Shown here: piece after piece, positions 7,803 to 15,991 of the stretch | Numbering within the stretch: the first letter of the stretch is position 1 | Layout: each line of letters begins with the position of its first letter | Assembly: GCA_051868045.1 (NCBI GenBank) | Contig: JBJDZN010000059.1 | Location: forward strand, 1-22,073 | Reading direction: 5' to 3' | Length of the DNA: 22,073 bases | From: CAKSQF01 sp051868045 | Lineage (GTDB): Bacteria; Bacillota; Clostridia; Oscillospirales; CAG-272 | Made by a program: the position numbers and the translations under genes | Notes under the pieces: generated by a model | Database searches by the model: none | What the model was told of the DNA's origin: nothing | Seen by the model: the letters and a program-made list of their open reading frames with translations, nothing else

Positions 7803-10800
7803 ATGAAAATTTTGAGATTAATAATCACTGCGCTGCTTGCCGGGATGACCTTCCCACTGCTGCTGTCCTGCACGGGGAAGGGCGGTGCTGACGGCACGAC
7901 TGCCGCAAGCGGCGGAACGTCCGACCAAAACGTCGGCTGGACCACTTCCCAAGCACCGCCTACCCTGTCCCCCATTACCCTTCCGCCGATGACCGAAGCC
8001 AACTTCAGTATGCTGGAATGGACCGGCGAGGTGAACAGCGAGGATGCCGACGGAAACAGGGTCAATCAGTCGCTGATTACCCAGATCAACCGCCGTCCCT
8101 ATCATACCTCCGAGACCTTGGTCTACACCTCGGTTGCGGCGGCAATCGAGGGCGCACAGAACTATCGGTACACTGCTTCCGATTACTATCAGCTGCTGAC
8201 CGGCGAGGACAACAAGTGGCAGCTGGCGGTCTACAAGAATGTGGAAGAGGCGGAAAAAGCGGGCGTCTACGGACAGTTCTATAAGACCGAATACGATATG
8301 GCGAAGGCACCCGTATATGACGGAAACAATCAGGTGGGACTGGCGGACAACGCCTATTACGGCGGATTCAAGGAGGTCACCCTGCCCGCCAGTTGGCAGT
8401 CTCAGGGCTTTGACTTCCCGATATACGCCAATACCGAGTATCCGTGGGACGCCTACGGCAACGGCAAGGTGACGGCACCCAACGCCCCCAGAGTCACCAA
8501 CCCCGTGGGATTCTACCGTTCCACCTTTACGGTGGATCCCTCCTGGATAAGAGACAGAAAGGTCATCATATCCTTCGGCGGCGTGGAATCCTGCTACTAT
8601 CTGTGGATCAACGGCTATGCGGTAGGCTACACCGAGGATTCCTACGATACCAGCGAGTTTGACATCACGCCCTACCTGAATACCGACGGCAGTGAAAACC
8701 TCATCGCCATGATGGTTGTCCGCTGGTCGGACGGAAGCTGGTTCGAGAATCAGGATATGCTCCGTCTCGGCGGTATCTTCCGGGATGTCTATCTTTACTC
8801 CATTCCGGAGGTCAACCTCTTCGATTACTATGTCGTCACCGATCTGGACGACAGCTTCACAGATGCGAAGCTGGAGATTCAGGCGATGCTGCTCAACGAG
8901 TCGGCAGAGGAAATCGACGGCGGCTATACCGTGGAGGTCTCCCTTTACGACGCAGACGGCAAAAATCTGTTTGCCGACGATCCCTTAACGGCAACCCTTC
9001 AGGGGAAGGTCGCCCCCGGCGATTCTGCGACGCTGGACCTTTCAAGAGTGGTCAAGGCTCCCCACCTCTGGTCGGATGAGGATCCCTACCTTTATACGCT
9101 GGTGTTCACCCTGAAGGACGGGGGAGGAAGGGATCTGGGCAGTTCTGCGCAGCCGCTCGGCTTCCGGGAACTGACCTTTACCCAGACCACATCCACCACG
9201 GGACCGAACGACTACTATGAAACCGTTCTGCTCAACGGCAAGGAAATCCTTCTGAAGGGCGTGAACCGCCACGATAACTGCTGGGAAACCGGCAAGTATG
9301 TCTCCTTTGAGCTGTACGAAAAGGATCTGCAGATCATGAAACAGCTCAACATCAACGCCATCCGCACCTCCCATTATCCCAATGACAAGGCACTCTACTA
9401 TCTCTGCGATAAGTACGGCATTCTTGTGATGGCGGAGGCGAATATCGAAAGCCATTGGGGCGTCAGCGACACCGATACCACAAGATATTTCAAGACGACC
9501 ATTTCCGAGCGCATTGAATCGCTGGTGAAACGGGAGAAGAACCGAACCTCAATCCTCTTCTGGTCGCTGGACAACGAGTCCAATGCCAACGCTCAGTTCC
9601 CGATGGCGGTTCGGAACATCATCCATAAGATCGACAACACCCGGATGATTCATTCCCACACCTATCGGAGCGGAGACGGCGGCGTGGATATGCGAAGCGA
9701 TATGTATGTGGAACCCTCGTCCATGATCGGATACGGCACGGCGGCAGATCATATGCCCTACATCCAGTGCGAGTACGATCACGCCATGGGCAACTCTCTG
9801 GGCAACCTATACGAGTATTGGGAGATCTACCGGAAATATGACAACATCCTGGGCGGTTTCATCTGGGATTTCGTGGATCAGTCCCTTGCCACCGAGATTC
9901 CCGTGGAAGACGGATGGGACTACTACGAAAACGGAATGTATTTTGCCTGCGGCGACAACTGGAAGAATACCATCACCCAAAAGAACTACTGTCAGAACGG
10001 CATCGTCAATCCCGACAGGGAACTGCAGCCCGAGGCATACGAGGTAAAGTATGTTCTGCAGAGCGTCTGGTTCACCTCTGATCTGTCGGCAATCCGGGAC
10101 GGAAAGGTCACGGTTTACAATGAGTTCAGCCATGTGAATCTGTCCGATTATGCCTTCCGTTATGAACTTTTGTGCAACGGAAAGGTCGTCGACAGCGGAA
10201 GTTTCTCCGTTGCCTGCGCACCCCGTGAGACGGTCACGGTCACTGTCCCCTTCCAAATGCCCGAGAATCCCGAGGCGGACGGAGAGTATTTCCTGAATCT
10301 GTATGTCGAGCTGAAAGAAGATACCCTTTGGGCAGAAAAGGGATATGCCATTGCCTATGAGCAGTTGGCGGTTCCCGCAGAGATCGACCATGTGAGCGGT
10401 CTTTCCCTTGCGAGCCTGCCCGACCTTACCTCCAAGGAGGAGAACGGCAAACTGACAATCAACGGCGAGAATTTCACGGTGATTTTCGACGAGACCTCCG
10501 GCAATCTGGAAAGTTATGTTTACAATGGCGAGACCATCATCAGCGGCGGTCCCTGCGTCAACTTTGTCAGAGGAACCATTGACAACGACAATTACGAGAA
10601 TTACTCCTGGAACAATGTGAAGATCGGCAAGGCGAAAACCTTCCGTCTGGAGACCGATCCCACCGGCAAGGCACTGACGCTGACCGTGGAACAGACCCTG
10701 ACGGGTGCCTCCGATTCGATCCAGAAGATGGTGTACAAAATCTACGGCTCCGGTGAGATCACCGTCACCTCTTCGCTGACCATGGCTCCCTCCATGGGTG

Positions 10801-12164
10801 AGATGGCAAAGTACGGCAATGTCATCACCCTTCCCGCCGCCTATGAGAATGTGGTCTACTACGGCAAGGGCGAGTGGGAGTGCTATCAGGACAGATGCAG
10901 AGGCGCACTGGTCGGTCTGTATGAGACGACCGTGTCCGATATGTTCTTCCCCTATGCCAATCCACAGGATACCGGCAACCGCATGGACGTCCGTTATATG
11001 GCACTGACCGGTGACGGGCTGAAAACGGGAATTCTGATTGTGGCAGAGGACAGCGTGGAGGCATCGGCACTGCACTTCAGTGCGGCAGAGCTGACGGCAG
11101 CCAGAAACATCTATCAGCTCTCAGCCGATCCGCAGTACACCTATCTGTCGGTGGACTACGGCAGCCGTGGCGTCGGAAGCGGTTCCTGCGGACCCGCAAC
11201 CATGAGTCAGTACCGCCTTCTCAACGACGGCAGGGACTATACCTACACCTATACCATCGTTCCGTTCTCTTCGGACGATGATCCGGGTGAAATCAGCAAG
11301 ATCTGGCGTGACGCTCAGTCCATCGGTCCGGAAGAGATTGATCGGATGGTGGTTGAGGATGTGGTGAACGCCATTCAGGGGCTGACCAAGGATCCGTCTG
11401 CCGTTCAGGCGGTCAGAGCCAAATACGAACGGCTTACCGAAGAGCAAAAGCAGCGTGTGACCAATTATTCTCTTCTGACTGCCGTAGAAAGTCAGTACGG
11501 AAAGCAGGTCATCTTCAAGGATCAGTCGGACAATCAGTTTACCACCTCGGCTGTGGAAAACGGCGTTCTGTATGAGGATTCCGGCTCCGCCACCGGATGG
11601 GCGTGCAGCGGTGCGTATGTAATCCGGGATAAGGATAATCTGCTGAACAAGACGCTTTCCGGAAAGAGTCATTTCACGCTGGAAACATGGGTGCGCTACG
11701 ATAACCTGGTGGTCGGCAATGTAATTCTCGCCAAGGGCGACACACAGATCTCCATCAAGATCGACGGCGGCAACAATCTGGAGTTCTTCGTGTATGACGG
11801 AGGATGGAAGTGCCTGACCGTTCCCCTGCCTCAATGCGGCATTGTTGCCGGCGAATGGAACTATATCGTCGGAACCCGTGACGATAGCGGACTGACGCTC
11901 TATATCAACGGAAAAAAGGTCGGCGAAATGGCATATACCGGAAACGTCAACAGTGCCTCTGAGGAATTGACCGTCGGAAAGGCAATTGGCAAGAGCTTTG
12001 CACTGGACGGTGCCATCGGCATGATTCATATCTATGACCGTGCGCTGACCGCCGATGAGATTCAAAGTCAGTACAGCTTCTATATCGGAGAGTCCCGGAA
12101 TGCGGCAGTTACGGCAAAGGACGCCATTCTGTGGCTGGATATGGACAAGTTCGAGATCCAATAA
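7803..12164 (+). CDS. LacZ-type glycoside hydrolase family 2 lipoprotein with LamG-like domain
   Basis: Surface-tethered glycosidase of 1453 residues, probably a beta-galactosidase or related exo-enzyme. The N-terminus is a lipoprotein signal with lipobox LLSC (Cys23). The ATG at 7803 is preferred to a GTG at 7788. The GH2 sugar-binding domain covers about residues 180-340, an Ig-like domain about 350-460, and the TIM barrel about 470-760. The acid/base is Glu592 in FWSLDNES and the nucleophile is Glu657 in QCEYDHAMGNS, both as in LacZ. A LacZ domain-5-like region (about 885-1165) carries the typical R...DND element. A C-terminal concanavalin-like LamG domain spans about 1285-1425 (LETWVRY, WNYIVGTRDDSGLTLYING). 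It is longer than E. coli LacZ by about 430 residues. Substrate specificity is not readable. Confidence 0.93.
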   Translation: MKILRLIITALLAGMTFPLLLSCTGKGGADGTTAASGGTSDQNVGWTTSQAPPTLSPITLPPMTEANFSMLEWTGEVNSEDADGNRVNQSLITQINRRPYHTSETLVYTSVAAAIEGAQNYRYTASDYYQLLTGEDNKWQLAVYKNVEEAEKAGVYGQFYKTEYDMAKAPVYDGNNQVGLADNAYYGGFKEVTLPASWQSQGFDFPIYANTEYPWDAYGNGKVTAPNAPRVTNPVGFYRSTFTVDPSWIRDRKVIISFGGVESCYYLWINGYAVGYTEDSYDTSEFDITPYLNTDGSENLIAMMVVRWSDGSWFENQDMLRLGGIFRDVYLYSIPEVNLFDYYVVTDLDDSFTDAKLEIQAMLLNESAEEIDGGYTVEVSLYDADGKNLFADDPLTATLQGKVAPGDSATLDLSRVVKAPHLWSDEDPYLYTLVFTLKDGGGRDLGSSAQPLGFRELTFTQTTSTTGPNDYYETVLLNGKEILLKGVNRHDNCWETGKYVSFELYEKDLQIMKQLNINAIRTSHYPNDKALYYLCDKYGILVMAEANIESHWGVSDTDTTRYFKTTISERIESLVKREKNRTSILFWSLDNESNANAQFPMAVRNIIHKIDNTRMIHSHTYRSGDGGVDMRSDMYVEPSSMIGYGTAADHMPYIQCEYDHAMGNSLGNLYEYWEIYRKYDNILGGFIWDFVDQSLATEIPVEDGWDYYENGMYFACGDNWKNTITQKNYCQNGIVNPDRELQPEAYEVKYVLQSVWFTSDLSAIRDGKVTVYNEFSHVNLSDYAFRYELLCNGKVVDSGSFSVACAPRETVTVTVPFQMPENPEADGEYFLNLYVELKEDTLWAEKGYAIAYEQLAVPAEIDHVSGLSLASLPDLTSKEENGKLTINGENFTVIFDETSGNLESYVYNGETIISGGPCVNFVRGTIDNDNYENYSWNNVKIGKAKTFRLETDPTGKALTLTVEQTLTGASDSIQKMVYKIYGSGEITVTSSLTMAPSMGEMAKYGNVITLPAAYENVVYYGKGEWECYQDRCRGALVGLYETTVSDMFFPYANPQDTGNRMDVRYMALTGDGLKTGILIVAEDSVEASALHFSAAELTAARNIYQLSADPQYTYLSVDYGSRGVGSGSCGPATMSQYRLLNDGRDYTYTYTIVPFSSDDDPGEISKIWRDAQSIGPEEIDRMVVEDVVNAIQGLTKDPSAVQAVRAKYERLTEEQKQRVTNYSLLTAVESQYGKQVIFKDQSDNQFTTSAVENGVLYEDSGSATGWACSGAYVIRDKDNLLNKTLSGKSHFTLETWVRYDNLVVGNVILAKGDTQISIKIDGGNNLEFFVYDGGWKCLTVPLPQCGIVAGEWNYIVGTRDDSGLTLYINGKKVGEMAYTGNVNSASEELTVGKAIGKSFALDGAIGMIHIYDRALTADEIQSQYSFYIGESRNAAVTAKDAILWLDMDKFEIQ

Positions 12165-12187
12165 TTCATCATATTTGATCAATTGAA

Positions 12188-12223
12188 GAGGTCTTCCTCC
12201 CGGATTTCCGGGAGGAAGACTTC
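12188..12223. other. Large perfect hairpin between the GH2 and NodB-like genes
   Basis: GTCTTCCTCCCGGA at 12191-12204 pairs with TCCGGGAGGAAGAC at 12207-12220 with only TT between; flanking G-T, A-T and G-C pairs extend the stem to about 17 bp. It follows the GH2 stop by 23 bases and precedes the next start by 17 bases. There is no T-run, so it may be an intercistronic stability or attenuation hairpin rather than a simple terminator. Confidence 0.65.
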
Positions 12224-12239
12224 GGAAAGGCAACCTTTT

Positions 12240-13823
12240 ATGGAAAAACGGCAAATCATCAATATCGTCAACTTTATTCGGGGATGCGAACCCCGATGTG
12301 AGGTGAATCTGCTTGAGCCGGTGCAAAAGCAGTTGGATCTGCTGAACAAGTACGGCTTTCGGGGAACCTTTCTCTTTCAGTACGATGCCCTGATAAACCC
12401 CTCCTTTACCGATCTGTTCGGCGCAAAAGAGCGGGAAACCCACGAGACGGGGGTATGGCTGGAAATCGTGGAGCCCATGGTAAAGGCGGCAGGCATCCCC
12501 TGGCGGGGACGCTTCCCCTGGGATTGGCACACCGATGTGGGATTCTCGGTTGGGTACAGCCTTTCGGAGCGGGAACGGCTGGTGGATGTGCTTTTTGAAA
12601 AGTTCAGGGAGGTCTTCGGCGTTTATCCCAGAACCATGGGTTCCTGGATCATTGACGCCCATACCCTCGCCTATGCCGCCGACAAATACGGACTGGACGC
12701 CTCCTGTAACTGCAAGGATCAGTGGGGAACCGACGGCTATACCCTGTGGGGTGCCTACTATAATCAGGCGTACTATCCCTCCAGACAGAATGTCTTTTGC
12801 CCCGCTCAGACGGGGAAAAATCAGATTCCCGCGCCGATTTTTCGGATGCTGGGCTCCGATCCCGTCGCCCAGTATGATTTCGGACTGAACCCGACCTCAG
12901 GCGCACCTTCGGTGCAGGGGGTCATCACGCTGGAGCCGGTTTACAGCGGCAGTAACGGAGGGGGCGGAGAACGGGACTGGGTGGACTGGTACCTTGACGC
13001 CAACTTCTCGGGCGATTGCCTGACCTTTGCTTATACTCAGGCGGGTCAGGAAAACTCCTTCGGCTGGCAGGCGATGAAGGACGGTCTGGAGATGCAGTTT
13101 GCCCGCTTTGACGAACTTGTCAAAGACGGGCGTGTGCAGGTGGAGACGCTGGGCGAGAGCGGACGGTGGTTCAAGGAAACCTTCTCCGAAACCCCCGCAT
13201 CCACCGTCGTATCGCCCTGCCATTGGAAGGATCCGCAGAAGCGTTCGGTCTGGTATAACTGCAAGAATTACAGAGTCAATCTGTTCGCCGACAGTCGGGG
13301 TGTCCGCATTCGGGATCTCTATCTCTTTCGGGAGGACTATCCCGAACGCTATCTGAACGCCGTCTGTCAGACGCCGACGCTGAAATACGACAATCTTCCC
13401 GTGGTGGACGGAAACCGCTTCAGTGGGGAAGGGGTTCTCGCAGGACTCTACCTCTGCTGTGGCGAAAATCCCGTGAACGCCGGGGAAATGGTCTATGGGG
13501 AGACGGGAAGCGACAGCATTCGGCTGGATTTTCTCACCGATGAGTTGGGATGGGTTCACATTTCTGCAAACCCCGAGGGAATTTCGCTTACTGCCGATCA
13601 AAACGGGGGAATGCTTTCGCTTCGCTATCGGTTCTGCCCGTCGGAGCGGATGCCGTCCATGATCGCAGAGGGGAATGCCCTGTCCCTTTGCTATCGGGAT
13701 TACCGCTATCGGTTGTCGGTAAACGGCTCCCTTTCCGTGGGCGAAAAAGAGATCGTGATTTTGCCGGATGGGGACGGAAGGGTCGGCATCCGCCTTTGCG
13801 ACGGAACGGATGCCATTGGATAA
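12240..13823 (+). CDS. NodB/polysaccharide-deacetylase-like protein
   Basis: Product of 527 residues without signal peptide or membrane segment. I chose the ATG at 12240 (after GGAAAGG); the ATG-type start at 12183 would translate the hairpin. The first 220 residues look like a glycoside hydrolase/deacetylase beta/alpha barrel. YGFRGTFLFQYDAL (38-51) matches the first NodB motif with Asp49, HETGVWLE (68-75) resembles the His-x-x-Gly motif, and RTMGSWIIDAHTLAYAADKYG (131-151) the next. Metal ligands are not fully recognisable, so it may be a deacetylase, an amylase-like enzyme or a relative without activity. The C-terminal part is beta-rich. Its last 50 codons are duplicated at 15.6-15.8 kb. 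The position suggests work on the glycan bound or cut by the upstream products. Confidence 0.7.
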   Translation: MEKRQIINIVNFIRGCEPRCEVNLLEPVQKQLDLLNKYGFRGTFLFQYDALINPSFTDLFGAKERETHETGVWLEIVEPMVKAAGIPWRGRFPWDWHTDVGFSVGYSLSERERLVDVLFEKFREVFGVYPRTMGSWIIDAHTLAYAADKYGLDASCNCKDQWGTDGYTLWGAYYNQAYYPSRQNVFCPAQTGKNQIPAPIFRMLGSDPVAQYDFGLNPTSGAPSVQGVITLEPVYSGSNGGGGERDWVDWYLDANFSGDCLTFAYTQAGQENSFGWQAMKDGLEMQFARFDELVKDGRVQVETLGESGRWFKETFSETPASTVVSPCHWKDPQKRSVWYNCKNYRVNLFADSRGVRIRDLYLFREDYPERYLNAVCQTPTLKYDNLPVVDGNRFSGEGVLAGLYLCCGENPVNAGEMVYGETGSDSIRLDFLTDELGWVHISANPEGISLTADQNGGMLSLRYRFCPSERMPSMIAEGNALSLCYRDYRYRLSVNGSLSVGEKEIVILPDGDGRVGIRLCDGTDAIG

Positions 13824-13843
13824 CCCCCATGCTTATCGGAAGG
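13669..13843 (+). repeat. 175-bp direct repeat, copy 1 (3' end of the NodB-like gene)
   Basis: This stretch is repeated at 15617-15791 at a constant offset of 1948 bp. I count three base differences by eye. It covers the last 50 or so codons, the stop codon and 20 bp after it. Two of the three differences are silent in this gene's frame and one changes Ser to Pro. Confidence 0.93.
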
Positions 13844-13932
13844 GGAGCGTGATCGGTTCGAATGGGGACTAAGCCCACCTCCCATCGGGTCAAAATCGCC
13901 CCTTATTTTCCCTGATCCCCCCAATAATCATA

Positions 13933-13970
13933 AAAAGACCTCCGAAATCCCGGGATTTCGGGGGTCTTTT
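13933..13970. terminator. Bidirectional intrinsic terminator
   Basis: Two 19-base arms (13933-13951 and 13952-13970) form a palindrome with a single G-T mismatch. The arms begin with AAAAGACC and end with GGTCTTTT, so a T-run follows the stem on both strands. It sits between the NodB-like gene (plus) and the XRE gene (minus), as expected for a shared terminator. The remaining bases from 13844 to 14088 show no gene. Confidence 0.85.
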
Positions 13971-14088
13971 GTCCGAAGACTACGAAATGGAGATCAATCA
14001 TCCTCGGGTGCCGGCACTGCCGGCTGTGATGTGCCGCCGGAAAGGATATTTGACGCCTCTTTTTTCGCCAAGACGGCGGGGAGTGCGG

Positions 14089-15261
14089 TTATTCCCCCTG
14101 TTTCGGGCGGGTGACGATCCATTTCTTGACCCGCTCGGCAAGTTCGGTAAATTTTGGATTGTCACGGAGAGAGTCAAAGCATTTCCCGGAAAACTTGTTT
14201 GCAAATGAATTGGGAAAAACGCAATAACCATTGCTCATGTCTCCCATTTTTGTACTGATAGAGATGAATCGCTCCTCCGATGAGTCGGGATCGTTCGAGG
14301 GAGACGTCCAATCTTCTTCCGCCTCCCATTCCATACCCTCGAGCCAGCTACAGGAGGTGGGGAAAAGGACTTTATCGGTGATTTTCATGGTTTCTTCCAG
14401 CAGTTCTACGCAATCCGAAAGAACGGACAGCGCATCCTCGGTCTTTCCGGCGCAGGCAAGGCGTCCCGCACGCTTGAAACCGAGTTCCAATCTGTCCATT
14501 ATCCACATATCAGGCTTGTTTCCGTCCGCTCTGTCACGGATTAGTGTAAGGATTGCTTCCATGAATTCATCCGACGTTTTTTTCTTTTCGGAATCTCCGT
14601 CAAACCCAATCAGAGCAGGCGGATATAGTAGCGTTTCTATCCCGGAGTATAGCATATATCTGCGCTCCGGCTCGAATTTTTCTTTGTTTCTCAAACGCCA
14701 ATAGCGGTTAAATAGAAGCCTGCGTTTTGAGCAATCAAATGAGGTTGTGTATTTTTTAAGGAATGCCCATAAATGATCCTCGTCCTCAATATTTGCCATT
14801 GTTTGTATGGTATGGGGATGCATCGGATGTTTTTCAAGATACGCCTCCGCCATCAGCCGCACTTCGGGCAGAATTTTCGGATCACGGAAAGCCCTGTCGT
14901 TGCCCTCTACCCACGGGCGCCAGGCATTCTCGCTGCCGATATGGTTGCGGCGGATGTCACGGATAACGGACACGATGCGGTCGGCGTCGTAATCGGGCTT
15001 CATGCACTCCCGCCGCAGCTCGTCAAAGGCTTCGACCGCCTTTTTTTCTTTTTCCGCATCCGGAATTCCCATAAGCTGGTCAACCGAACACGAAAGCATC
15101 TCGGCAATGGCGGGCAAAAACTCGATGTCGGGGTATGTGAGTCCGTTTTCCCAACGGCTGACCGACTGATAGGAAACGCCGAGCCTGTCGGCAAGCTCTT
15201 CCTGCGTTAGGTCGTTTTTCTTCCGGAATTTGCGGATATTGTCGCCTATACTGAGTTTCAT
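14089..15261 (-). CDS. XRE-family transcriptional regulator with a long helical C-terminus
   Basis: DNA-binding protein of 390 residues. Residues 5-60 are a Cro/CI helix-turn-helix (IGDNIRKFRKKNDLTQEELA, then LGVSYQSVSRWENG). The rest, about 70-390, is mostly alpha-helical and Trp/Glu-rich, with no membrane segment, and resembles the tetratricopeptide-like sensor regions found in large clostridial XRE proteins. No peptidase motif is seen. AAGGAGG lies just before the ATG. A promoter and a small palindrome upstream suggest self-regulation. It is isolated between a terminator and a degraded region, so its target is not obvious. The HTH assignment is firm, the effector unknown. Confidence 0.9.
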   Translation of the reverse strand: MKLSIGDNIRKFRKKNDLTQEELADRLGVSYQSVSRWENGLTYPDIEFLPAIAEMLSCSVDQLMGIPDAEKEKKAVEAFDELRRECMKPDYDADRIVSVIRDIRRNHIGSENAWRPWVEGNDRAFRDPKILPEVRLMAEAYLEKHPMHPHTIQTMANIEDEDHLWAFLKKYTTSFDCSKRRLLFNRYWRLRNKEKFEPERRYMLYSGIETLLYPPALIGFDGDSEKKKTSDEFMEAILTLIRDRADGNKPDMWIMDRLELGFKRAGRLACAGKTEDALSVLSDCVELLEETMKITDKVLFPTSCSWLEGMEWEAEEDWTSPSNDPDSSEERFISISTKMGDMSNGYCVFPNSFANKFSGKCFDSLRDNPKFTELAERVKKWIVTRPKQGE

Positions 15262-15312
15262 GATTTCCTCCTTGTGGTAAATACGGTGTTTTTGTCCTGC
15301 AAGACCTCTGCT

Positions 15313-15355
15313 TTGTCGACAACGATATTCTATACCAAAAAAAGAGGAAAGTCAA
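15313..15355 (-). promoter_or_regulatory. Promoter and candidate operator of the XRE gene
   Basis: Read on the minus strand, TTGACT (15355-15350) and TAGAAT (15332-15327) are 17 bp apart, a good sigma70 promoter about 65 bp before the start codon. A 10-bp palindrome, TTGTCGACAA at 15313-15322, covers the expected transcription start and is a likely repressor site, perhaps for the XRE protein itself. Confidence 0.65.
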
Positions 15356-15447
15356 TAACGCATTTTGTGAGAATTTTTCTTACGATGTGTTATATCACGA
15401 TGCGACTCACGGATGTCCTATAATTTCACAAAAAACCGAAAAAGAGT

Positions 15448-15500
15448 GGCGGGTGCGTCTGAAACCCGCCCCAAATGCCCTGAATTGGACTGTTCAGGGC
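15448..15500. terminator. Pair of small hairpins downstream of the decayed membrane gene
   Basis: GGCGGGT (15448-15454) pairs with ACCCGCC (15464-15470), and GCCCTGAA (15477-15484) pairs perfectly with TTCAGGGC (15493-15500). They lie about 50-100 bp after the end of the minus-strand pseudogene and may have been its terminator. No long T-run is present on the minus strand. Confidence 0.35.
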
Positions 15501-15547
15501 AACTTTTGAAGGGAAATTGCCTGTTGATCTGATGTCGTCTGAATTGC

Positions 15548-15991
15548 TTATTTGGTGCCGATAGAATGATTGCCAAAGAGTTTTGTCAGCACTCCCACTA
15601 CTGCTCCCATGAGCAAAGGGGAACGCCCTCTCCCTTTGCTATCGGGATTACCGCTATCGGTTGCCGGTAAACGGCTCCCTTTCCGTGGGCGAAAAAGAGA
15701 TCGTGATTTTGCCGGATGGGGACGGAAGGGTCGGCATCCGCCTTTGCGACGGAACGGATGCCATTGGATAACCCCCATGCTTATCGGAAGGAGTGCTTGG
15801 ATCAGCACGAACACAAGGTACAATCCTGCAGTGAACAGTCCCATGTCTGCCGAAAAAATCAGACTCAGAGTATAGGGGATGCTGTTTACCGAGGGGACAC
15901 CCAATCCCGATTTCACCGACACGGCGACACCTAATGACAGGATGGAGAAACCGGTGAGATAGCTGCCGATCCGCTTGATTGGCTACTTCAT
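15548..15991 (-). pseudogene. Broken YczE/DUF6198-like membrane protein gene
   Basis: The start ATG (15991-15989) overlaps the stop of the upstream TIM-barrel gene as ATGA, so this was a coupled third gene. Codon 3 is TAG (15985-15983). After it comes a convincing family N-terminus: IKRIGSYLTGFSILSLGVAV, then KSGLGVPSVNSIPYTLSLIF, then YLVFVLIQALL. Right after that the frame enters a 175-bp copy of the 3' end of the NodB-like gene, read backwards. It then leaves into MGAVVGVLTKLFG, which looks like a membrane-protein C-terminus. About two-thirds of a normal 200-residue protein is therefore missing. The family call rests on memory of the motif around GLGVxSxxSIPY. Confidence 0.75.
15617..15791 (+). 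repeat. 175-bp direct repeat, copy 2 (inside the broken membrane gene)
   Basis: Near-identical to 13669-13843. It is in the same orientation on the plus strand, so antisense to the pseudogene it interrupts. At its left end AGCAAAGGG (15613-15621) and CCCTTTGCT (15632-15640) form a 9-bp inverted repeat that copy 1 has only in degenerate form. No transposase or target-site duplication was seen. Confidence 0.93.

Noticed and set aside
9807..12662. Two long minus-strand open frames (422 and 513 codons) opposite the GH2 gene
   Set aside because: Overprinting of a certain LacZ-type gene with biased codon use; the translations resemble no family and lack start signals.
13969..14208. 79-codon plus-strand frame after the bidirectional terminator
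   Set aside because: Mostly opposite the XRE gene 3' end, with no start signal or family features.
15983..15985. TAG codon 3 of the membrane pseudogene as a recoded amber codon
   Set aside because: All other genes here end or read normally, and the same gene also carries a foreign insertion, so ordinary gene decay explains it better.
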